Positions 28,407-38,060 of a stretch of DNA of 59,652 nucleotides are shown here, piece after piece. Positions within the stretch are counted from its first letter, which is position 1, and every line of letters starts with the position of its first letter. Source of the DNA: Nocardia carnea NBRC 14403 (lineage in GTDB: Bacteria; Actinomycetota; Actinomycetes; Mycobacteriales; Mycobacteriaceae); the NCBI RefSeq assembly GCF_000308515.1, contig NZ_BAFV01000063.1, positions 1 through 59,652 of the forward strand, in the 5' to 3' direction. The notes under the pieces were generated by a model. The model searched no databases, was not told the origin of the DNA, and saw only the letters and a program-made list of their open reading frames with translations. Position numbers and translations under genes: made by a program.

Positions 28407-29408
28407 TCACTGCACCGGTTCGGCCAGCGGTGAGGTCATCTGATCGACCAGCCAGCGGCCGTCGGTTTTCTGCATCCGCATCACCATGGCCAGCTGCCCC
28501 GGGGCGGGCTGTCCCTGGGTGCCCAGACTGGTGATGGTCTGCCCGATCACCACCACGACCTCCGCCGAACCGGCGTCCACGGTTTTCACCGCGCACTGGA
28601 TATCCCCGGCCGTCGAAACGACCTGACCGGCCGCCAGCGCCTCGCGCAGTTCGGTGGTGGTGGTCTCGAATTCCTTCTTCCAGTCGCCGGTGGCGCCGTC
28701 GAGGACAGCGGAGAAATACGGTTCCAGATTTTTCGCGTCGTAGTTGGCCAGCACCGGCGCGTACCGGCACGCCGCCTGCCGCACCTCGTCGTATGCGGCC
28801 AGCACTTCGGCCTTGTCCCGCTCTTCGACGTACAGATACCCCGCGACCCCCACCGCACCGATCAACAGCAGAACCGCCACGGCCAGCGCCCCGAGCAGTA
28901 CGCGCGGCCGCGATCCCGAGCCGGCCCGTTCCGGCGCACCACCGGATCCGCTCGTGCGCCGCCCGCCCAGCAGCTTCTTCATCGATACGGTCTTACCGTG
29001 CTCCGGAGCCGATCCGGCCGCCGCCGAACCGTTTTCCGGTGCCCGGGCAGTCGATTCCGACGGGCCCACCCCCGCCGTAACGGGGTCGCTCGGCGCCGTA
29101 TCGCTGTCGGTGGTCTCCGGCACTTCGGCCTCTGTGTTCGCCGTTGCCGTTGCTGATCCTGCCGATTCGCCCGCCGAAGGAGCGGACCGCGCCGGCCCGG
29201 TGCCTTCCGAAGTTGCCCGATCGGCCCGGTCGGGCTCTGTGGTCGCTGCCGTTTCGGGCGTCGTGGTCGCCGAACTCACGGAATCCGCACCTGACGCCGT
29301 ATCGTCCGCAGCCGCGCTCGCCACCGCATCGGCGGCGGGTGTTTCGCCGGTCACCGGTTTCGGCTCGTCGTCCGGCTTTCCGGCGGGTTCGGCGGGCTTA
29401 TCGGTCAT
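28407..29408 (-). CDS. Mce-associated membrane protein (Mam)
   Basis: 333 residues. An acidic, Ala/Thr/Ser/Pro-rich cytoplasmic N-terminus of about 165 residues is followed by one transmembrane helix (VLLGALAVAVLLLIGAVGVAGYLYV). A periplasmic NTF2-like/VirB8-like domain (AYDEVRQAACRYAPVLANYD ... GDWKKEFETTTTELREAL) completes it. Mam proteins stabilise Mce transporters. RBS AGGAGA precedes the ATG at 29408. It is 12 bp from mceF and is the last gene of the operon. The long low-complexity N-terminus is unusual compared with typical Mam proteins of about 160-250 residues. Confidence 0.88.
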   Translation of the reverse strand: MTDKPAEPAGKPDDEPKPVTGETPAADAVASAAADDTASGADSVSSATTTPETAATTEPDRADRATSEGTGPARSAPSAGESAGSATATANTEAEVPETTDSDTAPSDPVTAGVGPSESTARAPENGSAAAGSAPEHGKTVSMKKLLGGRRTSGSGGAPERAGSGSRPRVLLGALAVAVLLLIGAVGVAGYLYVEERDKAEVLAAYDEVRQAACRYAPVLANYDAKNLEPYFSAVLDGATGDWKKEFETTTTELREALAAGQVVSTAGDIQCAVKTVDAGSAEVVVVIGQTITSLGTQGQPAPGQLAMVMRMQKTDGRWLVDQMTSPLAEPVQ

Positions 29409-29420
29409 TCTCGTCTTCTC

Positions 29421-30602
29421 CTAACGACCCGGGATGGGACGGGACAGTTCGTTACCGGTGACTCCCGGCGGCGGGCCTGCGGTGTTGTCGGGAACATTCG
29501 GCCGCGGCGCATTGGCCGAACCGCGCACCTGCAGGGCCGGGTCGTTGGTGACGCAGTAGTTGTACAGACGAACCCGGGTATCGGCCACCGGTTCGGTGGG
29601 GACCAGTGGAATGGTGTTGTACTCGCAGGTGGGGCGCGGCCAGATATCGACCAGGGTGTGGAACATCCCGTCGTGTACCGGCACATTCAGCGCCGAAGTA
29701 CCCGCCCGCAGAGCCGGGAACAAGGCCGCGATCGCCGGCCGGCGTAGTTTCGCGGCCCGGGTGATGGCCAGGAAATTGGTGACCAGATCGGTGATCGGGT
29801 CCTGGGTTTCGTCGATGAAACCGCCCAGCGTGGCGAGCTGCCCGGGCGCCAGGTCCAAGAGTTGCCGTACTTCCTGGTCGGCGGCGGTCAGTTGCTGGAA
29901 CAGCGCGCTCGCCGAACCCGTCAGGGTGCCGAGATCGGGTTGCGCGTATTGCGTGGTTTCCGCGATCACCGTCAGGTTCTCGATGAGCTGCCGGGTCTGC
30001 GGCAGCAGATTTTCCAGTCCGGCCATCGCCCGGCTGATCCCGGAGATCATATTGCGCAACCGGTCCGGTCCCCCGGCCAGAGCTTTGTCCAGTTCGTCCA
30101 CGATCACCGTGAGCCGGTCGGGATTGAGACCGCTGATCATGGCACTCATATTCGACAGCAGCGAATGCACCGTCACCGGGATATGGGTGCGGTCGACCTC
30201 CACCCGGTCACCGTCGCGCAGGTAGGGGCCGGTATCCGAATCCGGCCGGAAGTCCAGGTACTGCTCACCCACCGCGGACAGCCGTCCGACCACCACCGTG
30301 CCGCCGACCGGAATCCGTACCCCCGAATCGATTTCGGCGACCGCTTCGATCCCGGTATCGGAAACCCGGACATCGGCCACCCGGCCCACCCGCGTGCCGC
30401 GGAAATTCACATCGTGGTCGGCCAGCAGTCCGCCCGACCCCGCGAGTGCCACGGTCACCCGGTAGGTGCTGTTGGGTAGCAGGTTGATCCGCAGCACTTC
30501 CGCGCCGAGGTATCCGCACCCGGCGATCAGCACCACCACGAGCCCGATATTCGCGACCCTGATCCGGTGCCGGACCAGCCAGTTCCACAACGGAATATTC
30601 AT
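29421..30602 (-). CDS. mceF: Mce-family protein MceF
   Basis: 393 residues. Signal-anchor helix (IGLVVVLIAGCGYLGAEVL, about 19-37), MlaD/Mce beta domain (YRVTVALAGSGGLLADHDVNFRGTRVGRVADV) and a long helical region with coiled-coil tendency. The tail carries a PRPTCEYN motif with a conserved Cys. Forms the sixth subunit of the hexameric periplasmic channel. Its ATG overlaps the mceE stop (ATGA). Confidence 0.9.
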   Translation of the reverse strand: MNIPLWNWLVRHRIRVANIGLVVVLIAGCGYLGAEVLRINLLPNSTYRVTVALAGSGGLLADHDVNFRGTRVGRVADVRVSDTGIEAVAEIDSGVRIPVGGTVVVGRLSAVGEQYLDFRPDSDTGPYLRDGDRVEVDRTHIPVTVHSLLSNMSAMISGLNPDRLTVIVDELDKALAGGPDRLRNMISGISRAMAGLENLLPQTRQLIENLTVIAETTQYAQPDLGTLTGSASALFQQLTAADQEVRQLLDLAPGQLATLGGFIDETQDPITDLVTNFLAITRAAKLRRPAIAALFPALRAGTSALNVPVHDGMFHTLVDIWPRPTCEYNTIPLVPTEPVADTRVRLYNYCVTNDPALQVRGSANAPRPNVPDNTAGPPPGVTGNELSRPIPGR

Positions 30603-31717
30603 CGCGGGGCCTCCTGCGGTGCCGGAACAGGCTGCGGCGGGCTGGTCAACCGGCCCTGGATCTTCTGCAATACCTGGGCGAGGCTGCCGATGAAGGCCGG
30701 CACATCGGTGCCGTCGGGCAGCCGGCTCTTGGTCGGATCGGTGAGCGCACCGATACTCAGGTAGGAGACTCGCGCCGCAACAGCGAGCGTCGGCCCTTCG
30801 AAGGACTGTTCCAGCGAGGGATACAGGGCATGCAACCCGTCCAGTGTCTGCCGCAGGTTATCGCCCATGGCCGTGAATCCACCCATGAGCCGGCGGATAC
30901 TGTCGAACAGGCTGATGAATTCGGGGTTGGTCGTATCGGTGAAATCGCCCAGCGCCGACATGGTCACCGAGATCTTCTGGATCAGTGCGGTGATATCGCG
31001 GTTGTTCTCCGCGACCAAGCCCAGCAGATCGGGGAAAGTGTCCGCAGCCTGTCCCAATTCCTGTTTCCGCGCGGCCAGTTCACCGGTGAGTACGTTCACC
31101 CCGTGCAGCACACCGTCGATATCGGCGGTCCGCGCGTTCAGGGCGCCCAGTACCTGGGTCATCTCGGTGATCAGATGCGCCAGTTGCGGGGCGCGCCCGG
31201 CGAACATCGAATCCATTTCCGCGGTGATCCGGGCCGCCTGATTCAACCCACCGCCGTTGAGCAGCATCGATACCGACACCATGAGCTCTTCCACCGAGGC
31301 ACCCGCACCGGTGTGGTCGGTATCGATGACATCGCCTTCACCGAGCAGAGCCGCGTTCGGATCCTCCCGCGGGAGCGTCATGGCGATGAAGACATCACCG
31401 AGCGGGGTGGCCTGCCGCAATTCGGCGGTGGTCCCGCGCGGCAGCCGGATGTCCTCGCGGATCAGCAAGTTCACATCCGCCACGAAATCGGTGGTGGAGA
31501 TATCGGTGACCACCCCGATATCGGTGCCGCCGATCTTCACATGCGCCCGGTCCGGCAGGTTCAGCGCGTCTTCGAAACGGGCCCGCACCGTATATCCAGG
31601 ACCACCGATCCCCGGTTCGGGCATCGGTATCTCCTGCACCGTCACCGCTCCACACCCCGAAACCACCAGCATCCCCGTCAACATCAGAGCAACGAGCCCA
31701 CCGCGTATCCACCTCAT
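30599..31717 (-). CDS. mceE: Mce-family lipoprotein MceE
   Basis: 372 residues. Lipoprotein signal peptide MRWIRGGLVALMLTGMLVV with lipobox VSGC (Cys22), Mce domain (YTVRARFEDALNLPDRAHVKIGGTDIGVVTDI), then the helical MCE tunnel region. This corresponds to the LprK-type lipoprotein subunit of mycobacterial mce operons. The ATG at 31717 (MRWIRGG) overlaps the mceD stop by four bases; a 24-residue upstream extension is rejected. Confidence 0.92.
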   Translation of the reverse strand: MRWIRGGLVALMLTGMLVVSGCGAVTVQEIPMPEPGIGGPGYTVRARFEDALNLPDRAHVKIGGTDIGVVTDISTTDFVADVNLLIREDIRLPRGTTAELRQATPLGDVFIAMTLPREDPNAALLGEGDVIDTDHTGAGASVEELMVSVSMLLNGGGLNQAARITAEMDSMFAGRAPQLAHLITEMTQVLGALNARTADIDGVLHGVNVLTGELAARKQELGQAADTFPDLLGLVAENNRDITALIQKISVTMSALGDFTDTTNPEFISLFDSIRRLMGGFTAMGDNLRQTLDGLHALYPSLEQSFEGPTLAVAARVSYLSIGALTDPTKSRLPDGTDVPAFIGSLAQVLQKIQGRLTSPPQPVPAPQEAPR

Positions 31718-32814
31718 TGCGTCATCCCCAGCAGCGCGGCGGTGATCCCGAAATCGGGGCCGAAATCCTGGACCCGGCCCGTGCGACACCCGTCGGCGCG
31801 CAGTTGGATCCGTTCGCAGAAGGTGGACAGCACCTCGTTGTCCAGCAGCGATTTGTCCAGCAGCGCGTGCACCCGGAAGGCCCGGTGTTCGTGGCTCACA
31901 CCGTTGGCGAGGTTGTCGAAGAACAGCGGGCCCACATCCACCAGTTCGGTGAGTCCGCGGGCGTTGGCGCGCATCTGGGCGGTGATGGTGACGAACCGCT
32001 CCAGCGCACCGGCGAGCTGGTCGCGGTTCTGCCCGACCAGCGTCGAGGTGTTGGTGACGAAATCGTTCAACTGCACGAGTACCGCGTGCAGCCCCGGCGA
32101 CTGCTCACCCATCAACTGCACCAGTTCGGTGAGGCGGGCGCTGAAATCGCGGACGGTCTGGTCGTTCTGGGCGACGACCTGGGTGATCTCGTTCAGCTTG
32201 ATGATGGTGTTGGCGATCTGGTCCTTGTTGGCGAAGGTCACCTCGAATGCGGCGGACAGATCGTCGAGCGTTTCGCGTAGCCGGTCGCCGTTCCCCTCGA
32301 GCAGCGGGAACAGCACCCGGCTGGCCAGCGGCCCGACCTCGTTATCGCCTTTGAGCGCGGCGCCGAGCTGGTCGAAGTTCTCCAGGATCCGGTCGAGTTC
32401 CACCGGCACCCGGGTGCGTTCCAGTGGGATATGTGCACCGTCGGTGAGCGTGGGTCCGTCACCGCTGTAGGCCGGAGCGAGTTCGACGTGCCGGTTGGTG
32501 ATCAGCTGCGGGGAGATCAGCGCGGCCATCGCATCGGCAGGTACCTCGACATCCTTGTCGAGGGCCATGGTGACCTCGACATAGGTACCGCGCGGGGTCA
32601 CGGTTTCCACCCGGCCCACCGGAACGCCGAGTACGGCGACCTCGTTACCGGCGTACAGTCCGGCCACGTTCTCGAAATCGGCGCTGACCCGGATATGTTC
32701 GCCCAGATATTGTTCCGGTAGCCCGGCGATACTGTCGGGCAGTACCGCACAGCCGGCCGCGCAGAGTCCGGCGATTCCGGCCGCGACCACACGCGCGATC
32801 CTCCGCAGCCTCAT
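31714..32814 (-). CDS. mceD: Mce-family protein MceD with lipobox-like signal
   Basis: 366 residues. N-terminus MRLRRIARVVAAGIAGLCAAGC has a lipobox (AAGC, Cys22), so it may be a second lipoprotein in the operon, whereas classical MceD is usually membrane-anchored. Mce domain: IRVSADFENVAGLYAGNEVAVLGVPVGRVETV. The helical region follows, then a C-terminal part with paired Cys (TFCERIQLRADGC). The ATG at 32814 overlaps the mceC stop by four bases. Confidence 0.9.
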   Translation of the reverse strand: MRLRRIARVVAAGIAGLCAAGCAVLPDSIAGLPEQYLGEHIRVSADFENVAGLYAGNEVAVLGVPVGRVETVTPRGTYVEVTMALDKDVEVPADAMAALISPQLITNRHVELAPAYSGDGPTLTDGAHIPLERTRVPVELDRILENFDQLGAALKGDNEVGPLASRVLFPLLEGNGDRLRETLDDLSAAFEVTFANKDQIANTIIKLNEITQVVAQNDQTVRDFSARLTELVQLMGEQSPGLHAVLVQLNDFVTNTSTLVGQNRDQLAGALERFVTITAQMRANARGLTELVDVGPLFFDNLANGVSHEHRAFRVHALLDKSLLDNEVLSTFCERIQLRADGCRTGRVQDFGPDFGITAALLGMTQ

Positions 32815-33821
32815 TTGCCACACCCCTCGACGACCTGCGCGAAGCACAGCCAGTTGTCCGGTAGGAACCAGGGCGCCCACACATCGGCGTAGGGCCCGTT
32901 GCCGAGCACATTGTTGAACTGGCGCAGGGTGACCGGCATGATCTCGTACAGCCTGTCCAGGTTGTCCTTGTTCTTCTCCAGGCCCTGCGTCATGGTGTCG
33001 AGATTCTGGATCAGCGGGCCGAGCTGGCCGTTGTTCTCCAGCCCCATATCCCGCAGCAGCCCCGACAGCGCGGCGACGTTGTCCAGCAGACGTCGCAGCA
33101 TGTCCTGGCGTACGGCCACCGCGTTGCCGATCGCCTCACCGCGGGTGAGCAGCATGAGCACACTGTTCTGGTTATCGGCCACCAGCTGCGAGACCTGGTC
33201 CATGCTCTTGAGGAGCAGGTCGACCTCGTCACGCCGGGCGTTGATCACCTCGGCCAGCGAGCCGATCGAATCCAGGGCGGTCACGGCGAGTTCCGGTGAA
33301 TCACCCATCTGCTGGGAGAACACATCCAGGGCTTGCCGCAGTTTGCCGGGGTCGATCCGCTCGATCCGCTCGAACGACGATTTGTAGGCCGGGTCCTGGA
33401 TCACTTTGGCCAGGTTGTACGGAACGGCCGTATTGGCCAGCGGAATCCGGTTGTCCGGCGATTCCGCACCCGCACCCGGGATCAGTTCGATATGCAGCCG
33501 GCCGAGAATGGTGGACATCTCGAGCGCCGCGCGGGCGTCGGTGGCCACCCGGATATCCCGGCTGATCTTCATCTCGACCTCGACCTTGTCGCCGGCCAGC
33601 CGCACCGCCCGCACCTCGCCGACCTCGATCCCCGAAACGTCCACCGTGGCACCCGCCCGCATACCCGCGGCCTGCGCGAATTCCGCGACCACGGTCTTGT
33701 CGGTGAACCGCATCTGCGAGACCACACTCGATCCGATGAGCAGCAGCGCCACCGCAGCCGCGGCGATCAACCCCTGCCACAGGAAACGGTTCTTCGCGAA
33801 AGGTATTCGTAATCTCACCAT
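32811..33821 (-). CDS. mceC: Mce-family protein MceC
   Basis: 336 residues. Signal-anchor FLWQGLIAAAAVALLLIGSSVV, Mce domain (KTVVAEFAQAAGMRAGATVDVSGIEVGEVRAV), then a long helical section with DNWLCFAQVVEGCGK (two Cys) at the C-terminus. The ATG at 33821 overlaps the mceB stop by one base (TGATG). Shorter than many mycobacterial MceC proteins (about 400-500), lacking their Pro-rich tail. Confidence 0.9.
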   Translation of the reverse strand: MVRLRIPFAKNRFLWQGLIAAAAVALLLIGSSVVSQMRFTDKTVVAEFAQAAGMRAGATVDVSGIEVGEVRAVRLAGDKVEVEMKISRDIRVATDARAALEMSTILGRLHIELIPGAGAESPDNRIPLANTAVPYNLAKVIQDPAYKSSFERIERIDPGKLRQALDVFSQQMGDSPELAVTALDSIGSLAEVINARRDEVDLLLKSMDQVSQLVADNQNSVLMLLTRGEAIGNAVAVRQDMLRRLLDNVAALSGLLRDMGLENNGQLGPLIQNLDTMTQGLEKNKDNLDRLYEIMPVTLRQFNNVLGNGPYADVWAPWFLPDNWLCFAQVVEGCGK

Positions 33822-34843
33822 CAGCGGCACACCTCCGATTGCGAATTGCCGCCGATCTGGGAGAACAGTCCGGGTGGGAACAGCACACCCCACAGCGAGA
33901 CGTCGAGGTTGCAGATATAGGCGTTGCCGTAGGCGCCGTAACCGGTGAACCGGGCAAGGCCGTTGAGTACGGTCGGCAGTTCGATCGCCGCCTGGTCCAG
34001 CGCGGCGCCGTTGAGCAGCAGCAGTTCCACCGCGGTGGTCGCCTCGTCCTGCGCCAGCGCGATATCCGGTTTGACCGTGCTGATCAGGCCGGTCAGCGAA
34101 TCGGTGGAACGGGCCACCGTATCCACCGAAGCCTTCAGGGTCTCGCCCTCGGCGTACAGCGCGTCCATCAGGCCTCTGGTCTGGGTTATCAGTGTTTCCA
34201 GTTCCTGGCTACGGTTGGCCAGCCCGGCAATGACACTGCTCAGATTGGTGATCACCGCGCCCAGGATCTCGTCCCGTTCACCGAAGGTGGTGGCCAGTTC
34301 CGCGGCCTGGGTGATGAGCGCGCTCAGCGACACCCCGTCGCCCTGCAGCGCCTGGACCAGCGTGTCGGACAATGAATTGATCTGGTCCGGTTGCAGCACG
34401 CTGAACAACGGTTCGAACCCGGACAGCAATGCCGAAACATCGAAGGACGGCTCCGTGCGTTCCACCGGGATATGCGAACCCGGCGCGACCTCCGCACCTT
34501 TCTCCTCGCCCGGCAACAACGCGATATACCGCTGCCCGATCAGGTTCTGGTACCGCACGAGCGCCTTGGTGGTGTCGGTGAGCCGCTGCCGTTCCTCGAC
34601 CCGCAGCACCAGCCGGGCCTTGTAATCCGGTTCGAATTCGATCGCGTCGACCCGGCCCACCCGCACACCGGCCATTCGCACATCGTCGCCGATACGCACG
34701 CCCATCACATCGGTGAAGGTGGCCGAATAGGTTTCGGTCTCCCCCGGCACCGAACGCTGCAACGTGGACCAGATGGTGTAGGTCAGCACGATCGCGATCA
34801 CCGCGAAAATACTGAAACCGGCTATTGTCCGCGCCAGGCGCAT
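33821..34843 (-). CDS. mceB: Mce-family protein MceB
   Basis: 340 residues. N-terminal helix IAGFSIFAVIAIVLTYTIW, Mce domain (YSATFTDVMGVRIGDDVRMAGVRVGRVDAIEF), a YQNLIGQRYIALLPGEE motif typical of MceB, and a helical stretch ending in a Cys-containing tail (YICNLDVSLWGV ... SEVCR). The ATG at 34843 (MRLARTIAGF) overlaps the mceA stop by one base. The frame stays open upstream through mceA to 36292, but that part is only a shadow. Confidence 0.92.
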   Translation of the reverse strand: MRLARTIAGFSIFAVIAIVLTYTIWSTLQRSVPGETETYSATFTDVMGVRIGDDVRMAGVRVGRVDAIEFEPDYKARLVLRVEERQRLTDTTKALVRYQNLIGQRYIALLPGEEKGAEVAPGSHIPVERTEPSFDVSALLSGFEPLFSVLQPDQINSLSDTLVQALQGDGVSLSALITQAAELATTFGERDEILGAVITNLSSVIAGLANRSQELETLITQTRGLMDALYAEGETLKASVDTVARSTDSLTGLISTVKPDIALAQDEATTAVELLLLNGAALDQAAIELPTVLNGLARFTGYGAYGNAYICNLDVSLWGVLFPPGLFSQIGGNSQSEVCR

Positions 34844-36327
34844 CAGGCGGCCCCCTCGGAGTAGACGTCGATCGTGCCACCCGCCAGCACCGGTGTGAGC
34901 AGCAGTAATTCGGATGTGGTGGGTTGGCGGCCGAGCAGCGCGGCGACGGCGGCGTGCCCGCGCAACTGGGCGATCGGCTGACCGGCCGGCGCCGCCGCGG
35001 GCACCGGCGGTCCCGGTTGTCCCGGCTGCGCCGGTGGTACGGGTTGTCCCGGCGGCCCCGGCGGTCCCGCAGGCACCGGGAACAGTGGCACGGTGATTCC
35101 CGGAATCGCGGGCAGACCGGGCAGTGCCGGCAACCCCGGGATCTGCGGTAGCGCGGGCATCTGTACCGGTGCGGGCGGCCCGGGTAGCTGCGGTTTCGGG
35201 CCCGCACCCGGCAGCCAGCCGGGCAGTAGGTTCGGCGGGTACTGCTGTACCGGCGCGACCTGCGGCACCGACGGACCACCGCAGCGCGGACCGGCCATCT
35301 CCCCGTAGCGGGGGCAGTCTTTCGCCGTGTACTGCTGGAACGGCGTGAACGACACATCCAGGCTCCAGCGCATCTGCCGTTGCGCGCCCCACCCGAACGC
35401 ACCCGACAGTTTCCCGAGTGCGGCGTTGAGGTTGGCCACCGACGTCGGGATCGCCTCGGGATCCTGTGCCAGCGATCCGAACAGGCCGTCGAGTCCGGGC
35501 ACCAACTCCTTGGCCGCGTCCGGGTTCCGGGCGAACAGGCTGTTCACCGAGTCCACGGCACCACTGGCGTTGGCGAGCATGGTGATGAGGTTTTCCCGGC
35601 GTTCGGTGACGGTGCGCGCGGTGGTCACCGATTCCGACAGCACCCCCACCAGTTCCGGCGCCGATTCGCTCAGTGCGGTGGTCGCGCGGCCGAGGTCGCC
35701 CAGTAATTCCCCGACGCCGTCGATATTGCGTACCTCGGTGACCCAGGTGTCCAGCCGTTCGATCGTCGAGCCCGGTGCGCGTGCCCCGGGATCGAGCGCT
35801 TCGGAGAAGGTCGCCAGTACCCGGCCCAGCTTTTCGGGTTGCATCTTGTCCAGCACGTCCCGCAGCACGGTGAGTGTGGTCTGCAATTGGACCGTGCCCT
35901 CGCTGGTGTCCTCGGCGATCTCGGCGCCGGTGGTCAGGCGGCCCGGTGTGACACCGTTGTCCACGAGTTCGATACCGGTGACCCCGAACAGGTTGTTCGG
36001 GACGACCCGCGCGGTGACATTGTCCGGAATGGTCGGTGCGATCCGGGAATCCAGATCGATGGCCACGCGCTGCCGTTTCCCGGCGGCCACCACATCCACG
36101 GCGGATACCGCCCCGACGACCATGCCCCGGAATTTCACATCCGCGCGCTCCGGCAGTCCGTCCCCGGTACTGGTGAGCACCGCCCGCACCTGGACGACGT
36201 CCTCGAAACGACCCGTGTATCGCAGCCCGAGCAGACCCAGCAGCACCGCCAGAACGGTCAGCATCACCAGGCCCGCCACGGTCATATGCCACGGCCGCGG
36301 CCCCCGGCCGCTGTGATCGACGATCAT
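34843..36327 (-). CDS. mceA: Mce-family protein MceA
   Basis: 494 residues. Signal-anchor helix MTVAGLVMLTVLAVLLGLLGL, Mce domain (VQVRAVLTSTGDGLPERADVKFRGMVVGAVSAV), a helical channel region, then a long Pro/Gly-rich tail (about residues 355-450) rich in PGLPALPG-like repeats. The ATG at 36327 has GTGAGG six bases upstream; the GTG two codons earlier (36333) would overlap that RBS. It lies 7 bp after the yrbE4B stop. Confidence 0.92.
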   Translation of the reverse strand: MIVDHSGRGPRPWHMTVAGLVMLTVLAVLLGLLGLRYTGRFEDVVQVRAVLTSTGDGLPERADVKFRGMVVGAVSAVDVVAAGKRQRVAIDLDSRIAPTIPDNVTARVVPNNLFGVTGIELVDNGVTPGRLTTGAEIAEDTSEGTVQLQTTLTVLRDVLDKMQPEKLGRVLATFSEALDPGARAPGSTIERLDTWVTEVRNIDGVGELLGDLGRATTALSESAPELVGVLSESVTTARTVTERRENLITMLANASGAVDSVNSLFARNPDAAKELVPGLDGLFGSLAQDPEAIPTSVANLNAALGKLSGAFGWGAQRQMRWSLDVSFTPFQQYTAKDCPRYGEMAGPRCGGPSVPQVAPVQQYPPNLLPGWLPGAGPKPQLPGPPAPVQMPALPQIPGLPALPGLPAIPGITVPLFPVPAGPPGPPGQPVPPAQPGQPGPPVPAAAPAGQPIAQLRGHAAVAALLGRQPTTSELLLLTPVLAGGTIDVYSEGAA

Positions 36328-36334
36328 CGACACC

Positions 36335-37198
36335 TCACCCCGAAATCCGGAAACCGGGGTCGATACCCCAGATCGCCAGTGTCAAGAACAGATTCGCGAA
36401 CACCATCACGACGATCACCATCTTGATGGCCTGCCCGGCCGCCACCCCGACGCCTTCGGGGCCGCCGGCCGCGAAGAAGCCGTAGTAGCACTGGATGAAC
36501 GTGGCCAGCAGCACGAACACCACAACCTTGAGCAGCGAGAAGAACAGGTCCGGGCCGAGGAGGAACTGGTAGAAGTAGTGGTCGTAGGTGCCCGCGGAGG
36601 TACCGCCCAGCAGCAGCACCGACAGTTTCGTGGCCAGGTACGCCACCGCCAGGCCCACGCTGTAGAGCGGGATGATGGTCAGGGTCGCCGCGATCATCCG
36701 GGTGGTCATCAGATACGGCAGCGGGCGGATGGCGATGGATTCCAGCGCGTCGATCTCCTCGGCGATCCGCATGGATCCCAGCTGTGCGGTGAATCGGCAG
36801 CCCGCCTGGATCGCGAAGGCGAGGGTGGCAAGAATCGGCGCTAACTCACGGGTGGTCGCGAACCCGGATATCGCGCCCGTGAGCGGACCCATGGTCAACA
36901 GGTTGAGCGCGCTGAACGCCTCCATTCCCACGGTGATTCCGCCGAAACCGCACAGAATGATCACCACGCCGACGGTGCCGCCGCCCACGACCAGCGATCC
37001 GTTGCCCCACCCGACATCGGCGGTCAGCCGCAGGACTTCCTTGCGATAGTGCTTCAGTACGAACGGGATCGCGATCAGCGCCTGGACGAAGGTGATCCCC
37101 TGGTGGCCCAGCCGCCGGTTCGCGTCCACCGGTACCGCCGCCGCGGAGGCCACCATCCGGACCGGTTTGAGCGCCGGCGGCGTATAGGGAGTGCCCAC
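36335..37198 (-). CDS. yrbE4B: MlaE/YrbE-family permease of the Mce transporter (second)
   Basis: 287-residue permease with five or six membrane segments. Family motifs: TRELAPILATLAFAIQAGCRFTAQLGSMRIAEEIDALESIAIRPLPYLMTTR (the coupling region for the ATPase MceG). MceG itself is not in the window, as usual for mce operons. GTG start at 37198, overlapping neither gene; an ATG 14 codons later is an alternative. The numeral 4 in the symbol is used by analogy only. Confidence 0.9.
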   Translation of the reverse strand: MGTPYTPPALKPVRMVASAAAVPVDANRRLGHQGITFVQALIAIPFVLKHYRKEVLRLTADVGWGNGSLVVGGGTVGVVIILCGFGGITVGMEAFSALNLLTMGPLTGAISGFATTRELAPILATLAFAIQAGCRFTAQLGSMRIAEEIDALESIAIRPLPYLMTTRMIAATLTIIPLYSVGLAVAYLATKLSVLLLGGTSAGTYDHYFYQFLLGPDLFFSLLKVVVFVLLATFIQCYYGFFAAGGPEGVGVAAGQAIKMVIVVMVFANLFLTLAIWGIDPGFRISG

Positions 37199-37199
37199 G

Positions 37200-38060
37200 T
37201 CAGATCACCTTCGTCGGGAAGACAGTGTTGTACACCTGCGTGATGATGATGTTGGTGGCGAACAGCATCAGCGCCGACGACACCACCGCCGAGTTCACCG
37301 CATTCGCCACCCCACCGGGCCCGCCTTTGGCGTGCAGGCCGATATCGCAGGCGATGATCGCGGTCAGCACCCCGAAGATCGCCGATTTGACCAGCGCCAC
37401 CGCCATATCGTTGGCGACCGCGAAGGAGGCGAACGAGCCGATGAACGATCCCGGCGTACCCGATTGGGCGTAGACATTGAACATGTAGGCGGTCGCGAAT
37501 CCGACGAAAACGATGAATCCGCAGAGCAGCATGCTCACCACCACGGCCGCCACCAGCCGTGGCGCCACGAGTCTCCGGACGGGGTTGACCCCCATCACCA
37601 TCATCGCGTCGATTTCTTCCCGGATGGTGCGCGAGCCGAGGTCGGCGCAGATGGCCGAACCGACCGCGCCCGCGATCATCAGCGAGGTCACCAGCGGGGC
37701 GCCCTGGCGGATGATGCCCAGGCCCGCGACTGCGCCGATGAACGTGGTGGCGCCGACCTGGTTGACGAGAGCACCGATCTGGATGGATACCACGACCGCG
37801 ATCGGCATGGCGACGAAAATGGTGGGCGCGGCCGACACATTGGCCATGAACCCGCACTGTTTCGCGAATTCGGCGAAGGGGAAACGGCGGGCGGCGATGG
37901 ATTTCAGCGTCTCCACCACGGCTTCCCGGCCCAGCGTGACCTGACGCCCGAGAGTTTCCAGGGAGCGCTGGGGGTGGCGCTGCCAGAGGCCCTTCAGATC
38001 GTCGAGGGCTTGTTCGAGGTCGGTGCGCTGCTCGGGTTCGTTCTTTCCGGTCGTCACCAT
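37200..38060 (-). CDS. yrbE4A: MlaE/YrbE-family permease of the Mce transporter (first)
   Basis: 286-residue permease paired with the preceding entry to form the inner-membrane heterodimer. Motifs: GIIRQGAPLVTSLMIAGAVGSAICADLGSRTIREEIDAMMVMGVNPVRRLVAPRL. The cytosolic N-terminus of about 65 residues is predicted to be an amphipathic helix. ATG at 38060. The end of the small membrane protein gene upstream overlaps its start by seven bases, indicating coupling. Confidence 0.92.
   Translation of the reverse strand: MVTTGKNEPEQRTDLEQALDDLKGLWQRHPQRSLETLGRQVTLGREAVVETLKSIAARRFPFAEFAKQCGFMANVSAAPTIFVAMPIAVVVSIQIGALVNQVGATTFIGAVAGLGIIRQGAPLVTSLMIAGAVGSAICADLGSRTIREEIDAMMVMGVNPVRRLVAPRLVAAVVVSMLLCGFIVFVGFATAYMFNVYAQSGTPGSFIGSFASFAVANDMAVALVKSAIFGVLTAIIACDIGLHAKGGPGGVANAVNSAVVSSALMLFATNIIITQVYNTVFPTKVI

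Noticed and set aside
33821..36292. Apparent MceA-MceB fusion frame (823 codons)
   Set aside because: Only the last 340 codons (from 34843) read as MceB. The upstream part is Arg/Gly-rich shadow of mceA, which is intact in another frame.
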